In this document: piece by piece, positions 17,970 through 26,698 of the stretch | How the letters are laid out: every line of letters starts with the position of its first letter | How positions within the stretch are numbered: position 1 is the stretch's first letter | Assembly (NCBI RefSeq): GCF_019511375.1 | Contig: NZ_JAEUAO010000003.1 | Coordinates: 372,001 to 436,000 of the forward strand | Source: Rhizobium herbae | GTDB taxonomy: Bacteria; Pseudomonadota; Alphaproteobacteria; Rhizobiales; Rhizobiaceae | Length of the DNA stretch: 64,000 nucleotides | Reading direction: 5' to 3' | Made by a program: the position numbers and the translations under genes | Notes under the pieces: generated by a model | What the model was told of the DNA's origin: nothing | What the model saw: the letters and a program-made list of their open reading frames with translations, nothing else | Databases searched by the model: none

Positions 17970-18212
17970 GAAGTAATTCCTGCATTCGTCCCAGAGGCAA
18001 GGATCGTAGCGGCATGGGCATTGATGTGTTTCGAATGGCGGTCGCCGCCCTGCTTGTCGGATTGAATGGTTCCGGTGTCGCTGAACTGCTGCTGTCCGCG
18101 AACAGCACTGGCTGTTCACACCCAACTGCTCAGCCGCTTGTCCGCGGGACATGCCGGCGGCAATCGCATTCACAACTCGCTGAAGCAGATCGAGTGAAAG
18201 AGCTTTAGGTAT
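17970..18212 (-). pseudogene. Decayed IS630-family transposase fragment
   Basis: Reading leftward from 18212, the frame gives PKALSLDLLQRVVNAIAAGM then SRGQAAEQLGVNS, the N-terminal HTH of IS630-type transposases. The homology then jumps frame and continues as SDTGTIQSDKQGGDRHSKHI and NAHAATILA before ending near 17970. The initiator ATG is ATA. So the gene has lost its start, carries a frameshift and lacks the whole DDE catalytic part. It is a relic in a gap of almost 1 kb. Confidence 0.75.
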
Positions 18213-18240
18213 CCATGCTGGCCTCCCTGACCAGCATGGA
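18212..18240. repeat. Perfect 10-bp inverted repeat beside the IS relic
   Basis: TCCATGCTGG at 18212-18221 and CCAGCATGGA at 18231-18240 are exact reverse complements with a 9-nt loop. The element abuts the start of the transposase relic, so it may be a leftover of the insertion sequence end or a small terminator. Confidence 0.4.
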
Positions 18241-18759
18241 GGTTGAATCAGGTCGACACTGATTTGAAAACCTTGATCGATTCAATCAGACGGGAAATTG
18301 CTCACTAGCTTTGGAATGGGATGGTTCTTCCGCGCTGGCGTAAAGCAAACGCCGTGGACGGTAATCCCTTTCACGTTCAAGAGATGCCAATCGCCAACGA
18401 CATTTCGTTGAAAGGATGCCTCCATGAACCATGCCTTCACAGGAAAGCCACTCCGTCTCGATGTGCCGTTCGAGGACGCTGCAAGCGTTGCGTCGGAAGC
18501 GGTACTCGCTCGAGATCCTGCAGTCGTGGACAGCGATTTCGTTCATGATGGAGATGGTGATCATGCGCCAGAGGCGCGGCTGGAGGTGAGGACGCCGACT
18601 ACGGTGCTGAGCAAGTTCTTGCGGCCTTGATGGGCGAACCTGGCCTGGCATGTCAGAATAGCAAAGTTAAAGCGCGAGATCATTATCTCACTTTGCTGTA
18701 TCACTCGTTCACTATTCTGGATCAATCCGTGAGACGGCCGCTGAGGTTGAATACATAAG
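18241..18759. other. Gap without recognisable gene
   Basis: Open frames in this 519-bp stretch have no ribosome site, family motif or convincing composition. The last 100 bp are more AT-rich and probably hold the promoter of the LacI-type regulator that starts at 18760. Nothing else could be supported. Confidence 0.5.
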
Positions 18760-19764
18760 ATGAAGCCAACATTCCAGAATATCGCGCGCCTTGCGGGCGT
18801 CGGGACGGCAACGGTCGAGCGGGTGCTGAACGGGCGCGGAGGGGTGCGTCCTGCCCTTGTGGAGAAGGTCACGACCGCCGCACGCGCACTCGACTACCCG
18901 AAGCGGCTGCCGGACCTCCATCGCGGTATCGTGCGTATCGATGTCCTTCTCATGCGACCGGAGACGACGTTCTACTCCCGGCTTGCGCAGGCCTTCGGGC
19001 GAGGCGCCGCTTTGCTCGATACGACGGTCGCAGTGCATCGTACCTTCCTGGATGAGCAAGATCCATTGACGATTGCGGAGTGGATCGCGAGACCTGAGGG
19101 AAAGCGTGCCGGCCTCATCGTCGCTGCACCGGACCAACCGGAGGTCCGCGCCGCGCTTCGTTCTGTCGAGGCTGAAGGCGTTCCGATCATCCAGATCGTC
19201 ACGCGGGCAGAAAGCATCGAAGCGAGCTATGTGGGGATCGACAACTACGCCGCCGGGCGAAGCGCCGGGCTGTTTATCTCGAGCATGCAGCCACGCAACG
19301 GTACGGTCGTCGCACTCTGTCACAGCCAGATATACCAGGTTCACCGCGACCGCATTCGCGGTTTCTCCGACTATTTCGCGGAGCGCCCGCGCGACGGAAT
19401 GGAATTCGCCGCTGTTCTCTTTGGGCAGGACGAGGCCATACGCAGCGCCGAAATGCTGGCAGAGGCGCTCAAGGCGTGGCCGGATCTGGTGGGCTTCTAC
19501 AATGCGGGCGGCGCCAATTCCTCGCTCGCATCGGTCCTACGCAAGCAACCGCGCGGCCGGGACATCTTCTTCGTCGGCCATGAACTTACCGAGCGAAGTG
19601 CAGCCGCCTTGCGGGACGGAGTCATGTCCGTCGTCCTGGACCAGGCGCCAGAGGCCCAGGCGCGCCGCGCGCTTGATCTGATGCTCGCCCGCCTCGGCCT
19701 TGTCAGCGAGCCGGTCGCCAACGATCCGATCCGGTTCGTTACGATCACTCGGGAAAATCTCTGA
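18760..19764 (+). CDS. LacI-family transcriptional regulator
   Basis: 334 residues. N-terminal LacI HTH: TFQNIARLAGVGTATVERVL and NGRGGVRPALVEKV with the hinge region; then a periplasmic-binding-protein-like effector domain (AGLIVAAPDQPEVRAALRSV, VGIDNYAAGRSAGLFISSMQ, VVLDQAPEAQARRALDLML). LacI proteins with this effector domain usually bind sugars or cyclitols. It lies 91 bp ahead of the PanB-like/mocD/mocE/mocF-like genes on the same strand and is the likely controller of that operon. Confidence 0.9.
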   Translation: MKPTFQNIARLAGVGTATVERVLNGRGGVRPALVEKVTTAARALDYPKRLPDLHRGIVRIDVLLMRPETTFYSRLAQAFGRGAALLDTTVAVHRTFLDEQDPLTIAEWIARPEGKRAGLIVAAPDQPEVRAALRSVEAEGVPIIQIVTRAESIEASYVGIDNYAAGRSAGLFISSMQPRNGTVVALCHSQIYQVHRDRIRGFSDYFAERPRDGMEFAAVLFGQDEAIRSAEMLAEALKAWPDLVGFYNAGGANSSLASVLRKQPRGRDIFFVGHELTERSAAALRDGVMSVVLDQAPEAQARRALDLMLARLGLVSEPVANDPIRFVTITRENL

Positions 19765-19855
19765 CACCGAGTGCTTGATCTGATTTGATCAACAAACCAG
19801 CAGCGGATGCTCGACCTGCAGACTATGATCGCCCCACAAATCGAGGGGGGATCTG

Positions 19856-20647
19856 ATGACAAGACGCACCACGGTCCATGACCTGCAAAGCCAAAAAGGC
19901 TCGCGCAAGTGGCTCCAACTGCATGTGGACAATGCTGAGGAAGCCGCGGCAGCGGTGGAGTGCGGGATTACCATCTTGTCCTGCGAACCGGACCATAATC
20001 TCGAAACCATTCGCTCGGCCGTGCCGTTTGCCTTCCTGTCGGTGGGCATGCCGCACGGTGCCGTTTCATCGCAGCAAGAAGCAATCCGTCTCGGTTTTCA
20101 GATGCTGAAGCGCGGCGCCGACTCCATCTATTGTTCGCATTCTCCCTATTTCATCGAAGCGATGGCGCGGGAAGGCGTACCGGTGACCGGTCATGTCGGG
20201 CTCGTGCCGAACCGTGGCACATGGACAAATTTCCGGGCAATCGGCAGGACAGCGGAGGAAGCGCTGCGTGTACTGCGCGCCGTGAGGGATCTCGAGAATG
20301 CTGGTGCCGCAGCGATCGAGGTCGAAGTGGTGCCAGTGCGCCTCGCCGACTACATCACCCGCAACACGCCGATGATCACCATGGGAATGGGCTGCGGTTC
20401 GGCTTGCGACACGCAATATCTCTTCTCCTCGGACGTGCTTGGCACGCATGCCAACCATTATCCCCGCCATGCCAAACGATACGCCGATTTCGTCGCCCTC
20501 CTGGCCGAGCTGCAGACGAAACGCGTTGAAGCCTTCCGCGCATTTGCTGCCGATGTCGCCAGCGGCGCCTACCCCGAAACGAAGCATCAGGTGGACATGG
20601 ATGACGCCGCCTTCGAACGCTTCTCCACTCTCGCCCAATCGATCTGA
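19856..20647 (+). CDS. Divergent PanB-like (ketopantoate hydroxymethyltransferase) protein lacking metal ligands
   Basis: 263 residues, the normal PanB length. Overall PanB features are clear: GHVGLVPNRGTWTNFRAIGR, AAAIEVEVVPVRLADYITR and MGMGCGSACDTQYLFSSDVL, with the catalytic Glu (in VEVVP) and the His of GHVGL kept. However, the metal-binding positions differ from classical PanB: the GDS Asp is replaced (ILSCEPDHN), ADMPFG becomes SVGMPHG, and KLEGG becomes YCSHSP. A tetrahydrofolate- or formaldehyde-linked role different from pantothenate synthesis is therefore likely. It is the first gene of a demethylase/one-carbon operon. Confidence 0.75.
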   Translation: MTRRTTVHDLQSQKGSRKWLQLHVDNAEEAAAAVECGITILSCEPDHNLETIRSAVPFAFLSVGMPHGAVSSQQEAIRLGFQMLKRGADSIYCSHSPYFIEAMAREGVPVTGHVGLVPNRGTWTNFRAIGRTAEEALRVLRAVRDLENAGAAAIEVEVVPVRLADYITRNTPMITMGMGCGSACDTQYLFSSDVLGTHANHYPRHAKRYADFVALLAELQTKRVEAFRAFAADVASGAYPETKHQVDMDDAAFERFSTLAQSI

Positions 20648-20658
20648 CGGAGACCCCG

Positions 20659-21672
20659 ATGGATGACCTGACCTTTGGCAAACGCAACAAGCGGGGCGAT
20701 TGGGCTCCCGACGGACGGATCGAGACCGCCCCCGTCTTCACCCTACCTCCGAAGCCGCTGGCTTTCCTGAAATGGCTGCCACACTATTTCCTGCCGTGGA
20801 ACGTGCTCTTCGCCGCCTCGGCTGTCGCCTATTGGCATTTCATCGTGCCGGAAGCGGAGGTCCTGAAAACCTTCCACTTTGCGTGGATCCTGCGGCTCTT
20901 CCTCGTCAACTGCGTTGCCGTTTTCCTCTTTTACGGTGCCTTCGAACTGCGCCTGTATATCCTTCGCGCCCAGGACAACCGTTTCAAGTACAATGGCAAG
21001 TTTCCCGGCGACAACAAGAACCCGGCCTTCCTCTTCAACAGCCAGAATGCTGACGGCATCATCCGGACCTTCGGCATGGCTCTTCCGATCTGGACGGCAC
21101 TGGAGGTCGGCATCCTCTATGCCTATGCAAATGGGCTCGTGCCGTGGGTGTCCTTTGCCGCGAAGCCCTGGTACCTGTTCGGTATCGCGCTTGTCATGCC
21201 GATTTTCCATGAGGCGCATTTCTTCGCGATCCACCGGCTGATTCACTGGGCCCCGCTTTATCGCTGGATCCATTCCGTCCACCACAACTCGGTCAATCCG
21301 TCGCCCTGGTCATCGCTGTCGATGCATCCGGTGGAGCAACTGCTCTATTTTTCCGCCGCGCTCATCCACCTTATCATCCCGTCGAACCCCATTCTTGCGA
21401 TCTATCAGTTGCACTATTCGGGTTTCGGGGCGGTCGTCGGCCATCTTGGTTTCGACAAGATCGAACTGGGCGCGGAGGCGGCGATCGACAGCCACGCCTA
21501 TACCCATTACCTGCATCACAAGTTTTTCGAGGTGAACTACGGCGACGGCCTTGTGCCTTTCGACAAGTGGCTCGGTACCTGGCACGACGGGACCAAGGAA
21601 AGCGATGCGCGGATGCAGGCACGATATGAAAAACGTAAGGCCCGCGCCAATGCGGCGACCGCCGCAAAGTAA
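20659..21672 (+). CDS. mocD: Sterol desaturase/fatty acid hydroxylase superfamily di-iron enzyme, MocD-like
   Basis: 337 residues with four to five hydrophobic segments and the three histidine clusters of membrane di-iron hydroxylases: HEAHFFAIHRLIHW, HSVHHNSVNPSPWSSLSMHP and HAYTHYLHHKFF. In rhizopine-degrading Sinorhizobium, MocD is a hydroxylase-like protein that works with MocE (ferredoxin) and MocF (reductase) to remove the methyl group of 3-O-methyl-scyllo-inosamine. The same three gene types follow here in the same order. The substrate in this strain is unproven and other O- or N-methyl compounds are possible. Confidence 0.8.
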   Translation: MDDLTFGKRNKRGDWAPDGRIETAPVFTLPPKPLAFLKWLPHYFLPWNVLFAASAVAYWHFIVPEAEVLKTFHFAWILRLFLVNCVAVFLFYGAFELRLYILRAQDNRFKYNGKFPGDNKNPAFLFNSQNADGIIRTFGMALPIWTALEVGILYAYANGLVPWVSFAAKPWYLFGIALVMPIFHEAHFFAIHRLIHWAPLYRWIHSVHHNSVNPSPWSSLSMHPVEQLLYFSAALIHLIIPSNPILAIYQLHYSGFGAVVGHLGFDKIELGAEAAIDSHAYTHYLHHKFFEVNYGDGLVPFDKWLGTWHDGTKESDARMQARYEKRKARANAATAAK

Positions 21673-21682
21673 CGAGGACATC

Positions 21683-22000
21683 ATGACCAACTGGATTCCC
21701 GCCTGCCGCCTCGACGATATCGAACAGGAAGGAGCGCGCCGCTTCGACCACTCCGGCCGAACCTATGCGCTCTATCGCTCCTCGGACGACGAGGTCTTCT
21801 GCACCGATGGGCTGTGCACCCATGAGGCGGTTCACCTCGCCGATGGACTCGTCATGGACTACGAGATCGAATGCCCCAAGCATTCCGGCATCTTCGACTA
21901 CCGCACCGGCGAGGCCAAGCGCTTGCCGGCATGCAAGAACCTCAGCGTCTACGCCGCGCGCGTCGAGGATGGGGCGGTGCTGGTCGAACTGCCGGGCTGA
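21683..22000 (+). CDS. mocE: Rieske [2Fe-2S] ferredoxin, MocE-like
   Basis: 105 residues from the ATG at 21683, 10 bp after the hydroxylase stop and behind an ACGAGGA site; a longer frame upstream overlaps the hydroxylase gene and is rejected. The cluster ligands are C-T-H in GLCTHEAVHL and C-P-K-H in IECPKHSGIFDY, the standard CxH...CxxH Rieske pattern. It would pass electrons from the FAD reductase to the di-iron hydroxylase. Confidence 0.88.
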   Translation: MTNWIPACRLDDIEQEGARRFDHSGRTYALYRSSDDEVFCTDGLCTHEAVHLADGLVMDYEIECPKHSGIFDYRTGEAKRLPACKNLSVYAARVEDGAVLVELPG

Positions 22001-22052
22001 AGCATCCGGTCGGACCGCGTTTTACTTTCTCTCTCACATGCGAGGCTTGGTC

Positions 22053-23279
22053 ATGTCCTCTTTTGTCATCGTAGGCGCCGGGGAATGCGGCGCACGCGCA
22101 GCCTTTGCGCTGCGTGAACGGGGTTTCGACGGCGCAGTCACACTCGTCGGTACGGAACCGCTCTTGCCCTACGAGCGGCCACCACTCTCCAAGGATGCCA
22201 TCGTCGCGGGCGCCCGGCCGACTTTCGTTGCCGATGCCGCCCACTTCGAGGCGGAGCGCATCCGGATAGTGATCGGGGAGTCGGTGACTGCAATCGACAG
22301 GAACGGAAGAAACGTAGCACTCTCGAACGGCTCCCGGCTTCCGTACGACAAGCTTCTTCTGGCCACTGGTGCCAGTGCACGGGAACTGCCGGCGGCGCCG
22401 TGCTCGGACGGCCGCATCCGCGTCCTGCGCAGCTATGGCGATGCCTCGGCCATCCGCCCGCACATGGCCGAAGGCAACCATATTGCGATCATCGGCGGCG
22501 GTTTCATCGGCCTGGAGCTTGCCGCTAGCGCCCGAAAACTCGGCGCAAGCGTCACGATTCTCGAAGGCCTGCCGCGCGTTCTTACCCGCGGCGTCCCAGC
22601 CGAAATCGCCGAGGTGGTCTGCAACCGCCATCGCGGCGCGGGCGTGGAGCTTCTCTTCGGTATCAAAATAGCCGCGATCAATGAACGGTCGAGTGACGTG
22701 CGCATCTCGCTGGAAGACGGCCGGGTGATTGCGGCCAACCTTCTGGTCCTCGGTATCGGCTCGATTCCGAATGTGGCGCTCGCCGATGCGGCCGGTCTTG
22801 TCATCGACAACGGCATCGCGGTCGATCAGCATCTGCAAACAAGCGATCCCGATATCTTCGCGGCCGGGGACTGTTGCTCCTTTCCAATCGGTCACTACGG
22901 CGGTCGGCGTATCCGGCTAGAGTCCTGGCGCAATGCGCATGAGCAGGGCGCGCTTGCCGGCGCCAACATGATGGGCGCACAAGAAACCAGCGCCGCTGTG
23001 CCGTGGTTCTGGTCGGATCAGTACGACCTGACGCTGCAGATCGCGGGGCTTGCCGAGGGGGCTGTAACGACGGTTCGACGCAATCTGTCGACCGAGGCGT
23101 TCATCCTCTTTCATCTTGACGCCGATGGCCGCCTGCTTGCCGCGAGCGGCGTCGGACCGGGCAACGCGATCGCTCGCGATATCCGGCTCGCCGAGATGCT
23201 GATTGCCGCCGGCCGTCATCCAGATCCGGCAGCGCTCGCCGCACCGGAGGTCAAGCTGAAACAACTGCTCGCCGCCTGA
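22053..23279 (+). CDS. mocF: FAD-dependent ferredoxin reductase, MocF-like
   Basis: About 408 residues from the ATG at 22053; an ATG at 22038 is an alternative. FAD site SSFVIVGAGECGARAAFALR, active-site segment LPYERPPLSKDAI, NAD(P)H site IAIIGGGFIGLELAASARKL and the second FAD motif DIFAAGDCCSF identify a BphA4/rubredoxin-reductase-type enzyme. With the Rieske protein and hydroxylase it forms a three-component oxygenase electron chain. Confidence 0.9.
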   Translation: MSSFVIVGAGECGARAAFALRERGFDGAVTLVGTEPLLPYERPPLSKDAIVAGARPTFVADAAHFEAERIRIVIGESVTAIDRNGRNVALSNGSRLPYDKLLLATGASARELPAAPCSDGRIRVLRSYGDASAIRPHMAEGNHIAIIGGGFIGLELAASARKLGASVTILEGLPRVLTRGVPAEIAEVVCNRHRGAGVELLFGIKIAAINERSSDVRISLEDGRVIAANLLVLGIGSIPNVALADAAGLVIDNGIAVDQHLQTSDPDIFAAGDCCSFPIGHYGGRRIRLESWRNAHEQGALAGANMMGAQETSAAVPWFWSDQYDLTLQIAGLAEGAVTTVRRNLSTEAFILFHLDADGRLLAASGVGPGNAIARDIRLAEMLIAAGRHPDPAALAAPEVKLKQLLAA

Positions 23280-23344
23280 TCCCCCCCACCCTGTCAATAT
23301 CAACTTGAATAGACCGCTCGATGGCGGTTCGACTGAGGACAGTC

Positions 23345-24229
23345 ATGACCACCCATGTACTCACCGTATCCTGCAAATCGACGCGCGGCATCGTTGCGGC
23401 GATTTCGAGCTATCTGGCCGAGAAGGGCTGCAACATCATCGACAGCTCGCAGTTCGACGACCTCGATACCGGCAGGTTCTTCATGCGCGTCAGCTTCATT
23501 TCCGAAGAGGGGCTTTCCGGTTCGGCGATCAGCGCTGATTTCGCCGCCGTCGCCGTCCCCTTCGAGATGGAATACGAATTCCACGAGAGCGAAAACCGCA
23601 TGAAGGTGTTGTTGATGGTGTCGCGCTTCGGCCATTGTCTCAACGACCTGCTCTACCGCTGGAAGATCGGCGCGCTGCCGATCGACATCGTCGGCGTCAT
23701 TTCCAACCACTTCGACTACCAGAAGGTTGTCGTCAACCACGACATCCCATTCCATCACATTCCCGTCACCAAGGCCAACAAGGCCCAGGCGGAGGCCCGC
23801 ATGATGGACGTGGTCGAGCAGACCGGCACGGAGCTGATCGTGCTGGCCCGCTACATGCAGATCCTGTCCGATGCCATCTGCCAGAAGATGTCCGGCCAGA
23901 TCATCAACATCCACCACTCCTTCCTGCCGTCATTCAAGGGCGCTAATCCCTACAAGCAGGCCTATGAGCGCGGCGTGAAGCTGATCGGCGCGACGGCGCA
24001 CTATGTTACCGCGGATCTCGACGAAGGTCCGATCATCGAGCAGGACATCGCCCGCATCACCCATGCGCAGTCGGCCGAAGACTACGTCTCGATCGGTCGC
24101 GACGTCGAAAGCCAGGTGCTGGCCCGCGCCGTGCACGCGCACATTCATCATCGCACCTTCATCAACGGCAACCGCACCGTCGTCTTCCCGGCAAGCCCGG
24201 GCTCCTTCGCTTCGGAGCGCATGGGCTGA
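23345..24229 (+). CDS. purU: Formyltetrahydrofolate deformylase
   Basis: 294 residues from the ATG at 23345. An N-terminal ACT domain (VLTVSCKSTRGIVAAISSYL) is followed by the formyltransferase-like hydrolase domain with RFGHCLNDLLYRW, VVVNHDIPFHHIPV and the catalytic region INIHHSFLPSFKGANPY and GATAHYVTADLDEGPIIEQD. PurU releases formate from 10-formyl-THF. Behind an oxidative demethylase it would drain the one-carbon units made from released formaldehyde. Confidence 0.92.
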   Translation: MTTHVLTVSCKSTRGIVAAISSYLAEKGCNIIDSSQFDDLDTGRFFMRVSFISEEGLSGSAISADFAAVAVPFEMEYEFHESENRMKVLLMVSRFGHCLNDLLYRWKIGALPIDIVGVISNHFDYQKVVVNHDIPFHHIPVTKANKAQAEARMMDVVEQTGTELIVLARYMQILSDAICQKMSGQIINIHHSFLPSFKGANPYKQAYERGVKLIGATAHYVTADLDEGPIIEQDIARITHAQSAEDYVSIGRDVESQVLARAVHAHIHHRTFINGNRTVVFPASPGSFASERMG

Positions 24230-24232
24230 TCG

Positions 24233-24474
24233 ATGACGGCCACCATTATCGATGGGAAGCGGGTTGTCGCTTCCGTGATTGACGCGGTGAAGACTGCGGC
24301 CGTGGCGTTGGAGAAGGAAGCGGCTTCAAGCCCGGACTTGCGGTCATCATCATCGGCGACGATCCGGCAAGCCACGCCTATGTCGGCTCCAAGAGCCGCA
24401 TGGCCAAGGAATGCGGCTTCAAGTCCGTCCAGCACATGCTGCCGGCCGACACGAAGCCGCGAGTCCCCTTTTAA
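24233..24474 (+). pseudogene. folD: folD, frameshifted and truncated
   Basis: The gene starts 3 bp after purU with [20 protein letters not shown], a normal FolD N-terminus. After about 30 residues one base is missing near 24320, and the homology continues in another frame as [20 protein letters not shown] then [20 protein letters not shown], stopping at about 24457 after PADTK. The remaining two-thirds of methylene-THF dehydrogenase/cyclohydrolase, with the NADP fold, is absent. Sequence of unrelated character and the virB operon follow, so this is probably the junction of an inserted or recombined element. Confidence 0.85.
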
Positions 24475-24516
24475 GCGCTTCGTTCTGTTGTTGGCGCCGA
24501 CGGAAATACAAAATTG

Positions 24517-25506
24517 TCAAACCCGAAAATAGATTTCTGCTGCGCGGAACTGCCCGTTCATTCGCTTGCACTGAACAATGACGTCGATCGAAACCCTCAA
24601 CAGTTTATCGATGTCTTCACGATCTAAATTACGACCCCCTTCCGATTCCTTCACGAGAAGCGTCAACTGCTGGAAGGCGAGCTCGGCGGAATCTGCATGC
24701 ACCGTGGTTATTGATCCTGGGTGACCGGAATTGACATTGCGGACATAAGAGAAGGCCGTGCCATCGCGCAGCTCCTGCAGCAGAATGCGGTCCGGCCGCA
24801 TGCGAAGGCACGATTCCAGTAAGTCTTTAGGACCAGCGCCTGAAAGTCCCTGGCCGCCTTTCGAATAGAACAGGCGCACGTGGTTGGGCTGGGGAATAAC
24901 CAGTTCAGGGGTGTCCTCGATCGAAATGATCCGCTCTTGCTCCGGGATGTGCTTGATCAGCGCCTTCGAGAGCGTCGTCTTGGCCGATCCGGTCGCGCCC
25001 GAGATGATGATGTTTTTCCGCGCAATGACGGCTTCCCGCAGAAAATCCTTGAATCGACCGGCGCGGTAATGCGCCAGCAAATTCTCCTCGCGCGTGGGCG
25101 TGCCTTCGTTGGCTGCTCGCGTCTCGGCGAAAAACTTCCTCTCCTCCAGATCGTCGAGCGTGAATGTGACCGACGACGGCTTTCGGATGGTGATGCTGAC
25201 AGTGTTCCTGGTGGTCGCAGGCGGAATCACGATCTGGATCCGTTCGTCACTCGGCAGCGTCGCCGACAGGATTGGTCGCGTTACATCGATGGATTGATGG
25301 GAGAAACTGGCCACGGCCCGGGCAAGGCGCATCAGCTTTTCGAAGGTAAGCTCCGGCACATCATGGGTCCGCCATCCGCCGGCGCCCTCCGTTAATACTT
25401 GCCCGGGCCGATTGACGATCACTTCGTAGAGCGACCTGTCATCCAGGAACGGCGCGAACGGAAAGAGCAGTTCACGCACCACAGTCGCGTCAGGCCCCTC
25501 GGTCAT
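24517..25506 (-). CDS. virB11: Type IV secretion ATPase VirB11
   Basis: 329 residues, last gene of the virB operon. The cytoplasmic hexameric ATPase shows Walker A ISGATGSAKTTLSKALI, Asp box RIISIEDTPEL, Walker B RPDRILLQELRDGTAF and the His box SGHPGSITTVHADS. Walker A has Ala where most family members have the Gly before Lys (GSAKT instead of GSGKT). It powers pilus assembly and DNA transfer with VirB4 and the coupling protein. It starts 10 bp after virB10. Confidence 0.93.
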   Translation of the reverse strand: MTEGPDATVVRELLFPFAPFLDDRSLYEVIVNRPGQVLTEGAGGWRTHDVPELTFEKLMRLARAVASFSHQSIDVTRPILSATLPSDERIQIVIPPATTRNTVSITIRKPSSVTFTLDDLEERKFFAETRAANEGTPTREENLLAHYRAGRFKDFLREAVIARKNIIISGATGSAKTTLSKALIKHIPEQERIISIEDTPELVIPQPNHVRLFYSKGGQGLSGAGPKDLLESCLRMRPDRILLQELRDGTAFSYVRNVNSGHPGSITTVHADSAELAFQQLTLLVKESEGGRNLDREDIDKLLRVSIDVIVQCKRMNGQFRAAEIYFRV

Positions 25507-25516
25507 CGCCCCAACC

Positions 25517-26689
25517 CTACTTCGTCACCAACGTCGATGGCGGTCTGAAGTCTCCCAGAACCGCCCGGTCGAGAATTCGGTTCCTTGGCTCGGTCAGGCG
25601 GAGCCTGTACACACCGGAAAAGTCGAGGTCGCGGGCAACAAAGATCGAGACGAGTTCTCCCTGGTGCTTCAGGAGCGTGGGAGGAATGTTGATCGATTGT
25701 TCGACCGCAATCGCGGCGGCCCGCTGGCCGGCGCTCGAGGTGTTCTGGGCGTCGACGTCGCTGTCCTGCAGGCGGCTGTTTGCATAGCTCGTCGCGTCGC
25801 CAACGATGGAGAGGAGGAGCGCGCTGCCGAACCGCTCCCACCAATGGATCTCGACATAGCCGTCCATGCCGGCGCGGCCGAGAGCGTCGGTGGCAGGTGA
25901 CGCGAGGGTGACGATGACCCCTTTCGGCGTTTTTGCCCGGTTCCACAGAACGAACAGCCGCTTTTGCCCGCGCTGAAGCCCGCCGCGATATTCACCGACG
26001 ACCTGGGTACCCTTTTCCATCAGGACGACCCGGCCATTGTCCGAGAGGACGTCGCGGTTGATGACGCAACTGGTGAAGCCCGGTTGATCGGACGCCAGCG
26101 CTGTTTCCAGCACGCAGGGGATCGATGTCCCCATCGCGACGATGAAATCGCGGTTGCCGAGCGTGCCGGCGCGTGAGCCCTCGAGCTGCGTCGGTCTCAG
26201 CAATCCGTTGAACCTTTGCTCGTCACTATTGGTCTGGTTATTTTGGCTCATGAAATTGGCATCGAGCGGCAGGTAGCTGGAATTCGGCGACGCAGCCGTT
26301 TCATTGTTCTCCCGGCGCGCGGTTGGATTCTTCTGTCCGCTATAGGCCATGACGGGCGCACGACGCGCCGAGTCAAGCAACGGATCTTCCTTCTTGACCT
26401 CCTCGGCTACGACCGGCGTCGGCAGCTTCACCTCCGGTATTGCCAGAACCGGTTCCAGCTTCTCCTTGGCGGGTTCGAAGTCTGTGGTCTGGCGAATGAC
26501 CACCCGCTCGGCTGGGGCGCTTTCCTGCTTTTTCCTTTCACCACTCATCGACCAAAGGGCGAAGGCGACAAAGGCAACAACGGCGATTGCCACTGCGCCG
26601 CGCTTCAGGGCGGGATTGTTGTCGATCCGCCTGCCGGTGACTGTCTCGGCGCGTTCGCCCGGTATGCGGTTCTCGTCTTGCTGAACCAT
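25517..26689 (-). CDS. virB10: Type IV secretion channel protein VirB10
   Basis: 390 residues. A short cytoplasmic N-terminus, one membrane helix (GAVAIAVVAFVAFALWSM), a Pro/Glu/Lys-rich periplasmic linker and the TrbI/VirB10 beta-barrel: GTSIPCVLETALASDQPGFT, RGLQRGQKRLFVLWNRAKTP, GMDGYVEIHWWERFGSALLL. It bridges inner and outer membranes in the core complex. Confidence 0.93.
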   Translation of the reverse strand: MVQQDENRIPGERAETVTGRRIDNNPALKRGAVAIAVVAFVAFALWSMSGERKKQESAPAERVVIRQTTDFEPAKEKLEPVLAIPEVKLPTPVVAEEVKKEDPLLDSARRAPVMAYSGQKNPTARRENNETAASPNSSYLPLDANFMSQNNQTNSDEQRFNGLLRPTQLEGSRAGTLGNRDFIVAMGTSIPCVLETALASDQPGFTSCVINRDVLSDNGRVVLMEKGTQVVGEYRGGLQRGQKRLFVLWNRAKTPKGVIVTLASPATDALGRAGMDGYVEIHWWERFGSALLLSIVGDATSYANSRLQDSDVDAQNTSSAGQRAAAIAVEQSINIPPTLLKHQGELVSIFVARDLDFSGVYRLRLTEPRNRILDRAVLGDFRPPSTLVTK

Positions 26690-26698
26690 GACAATCCC

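Noticed and set aside
18286-18651. Open frames in the gap before the LacI-type gene
   Set aside because: No matching family, no start signals; treated as non-coding sequence around an IS relic.
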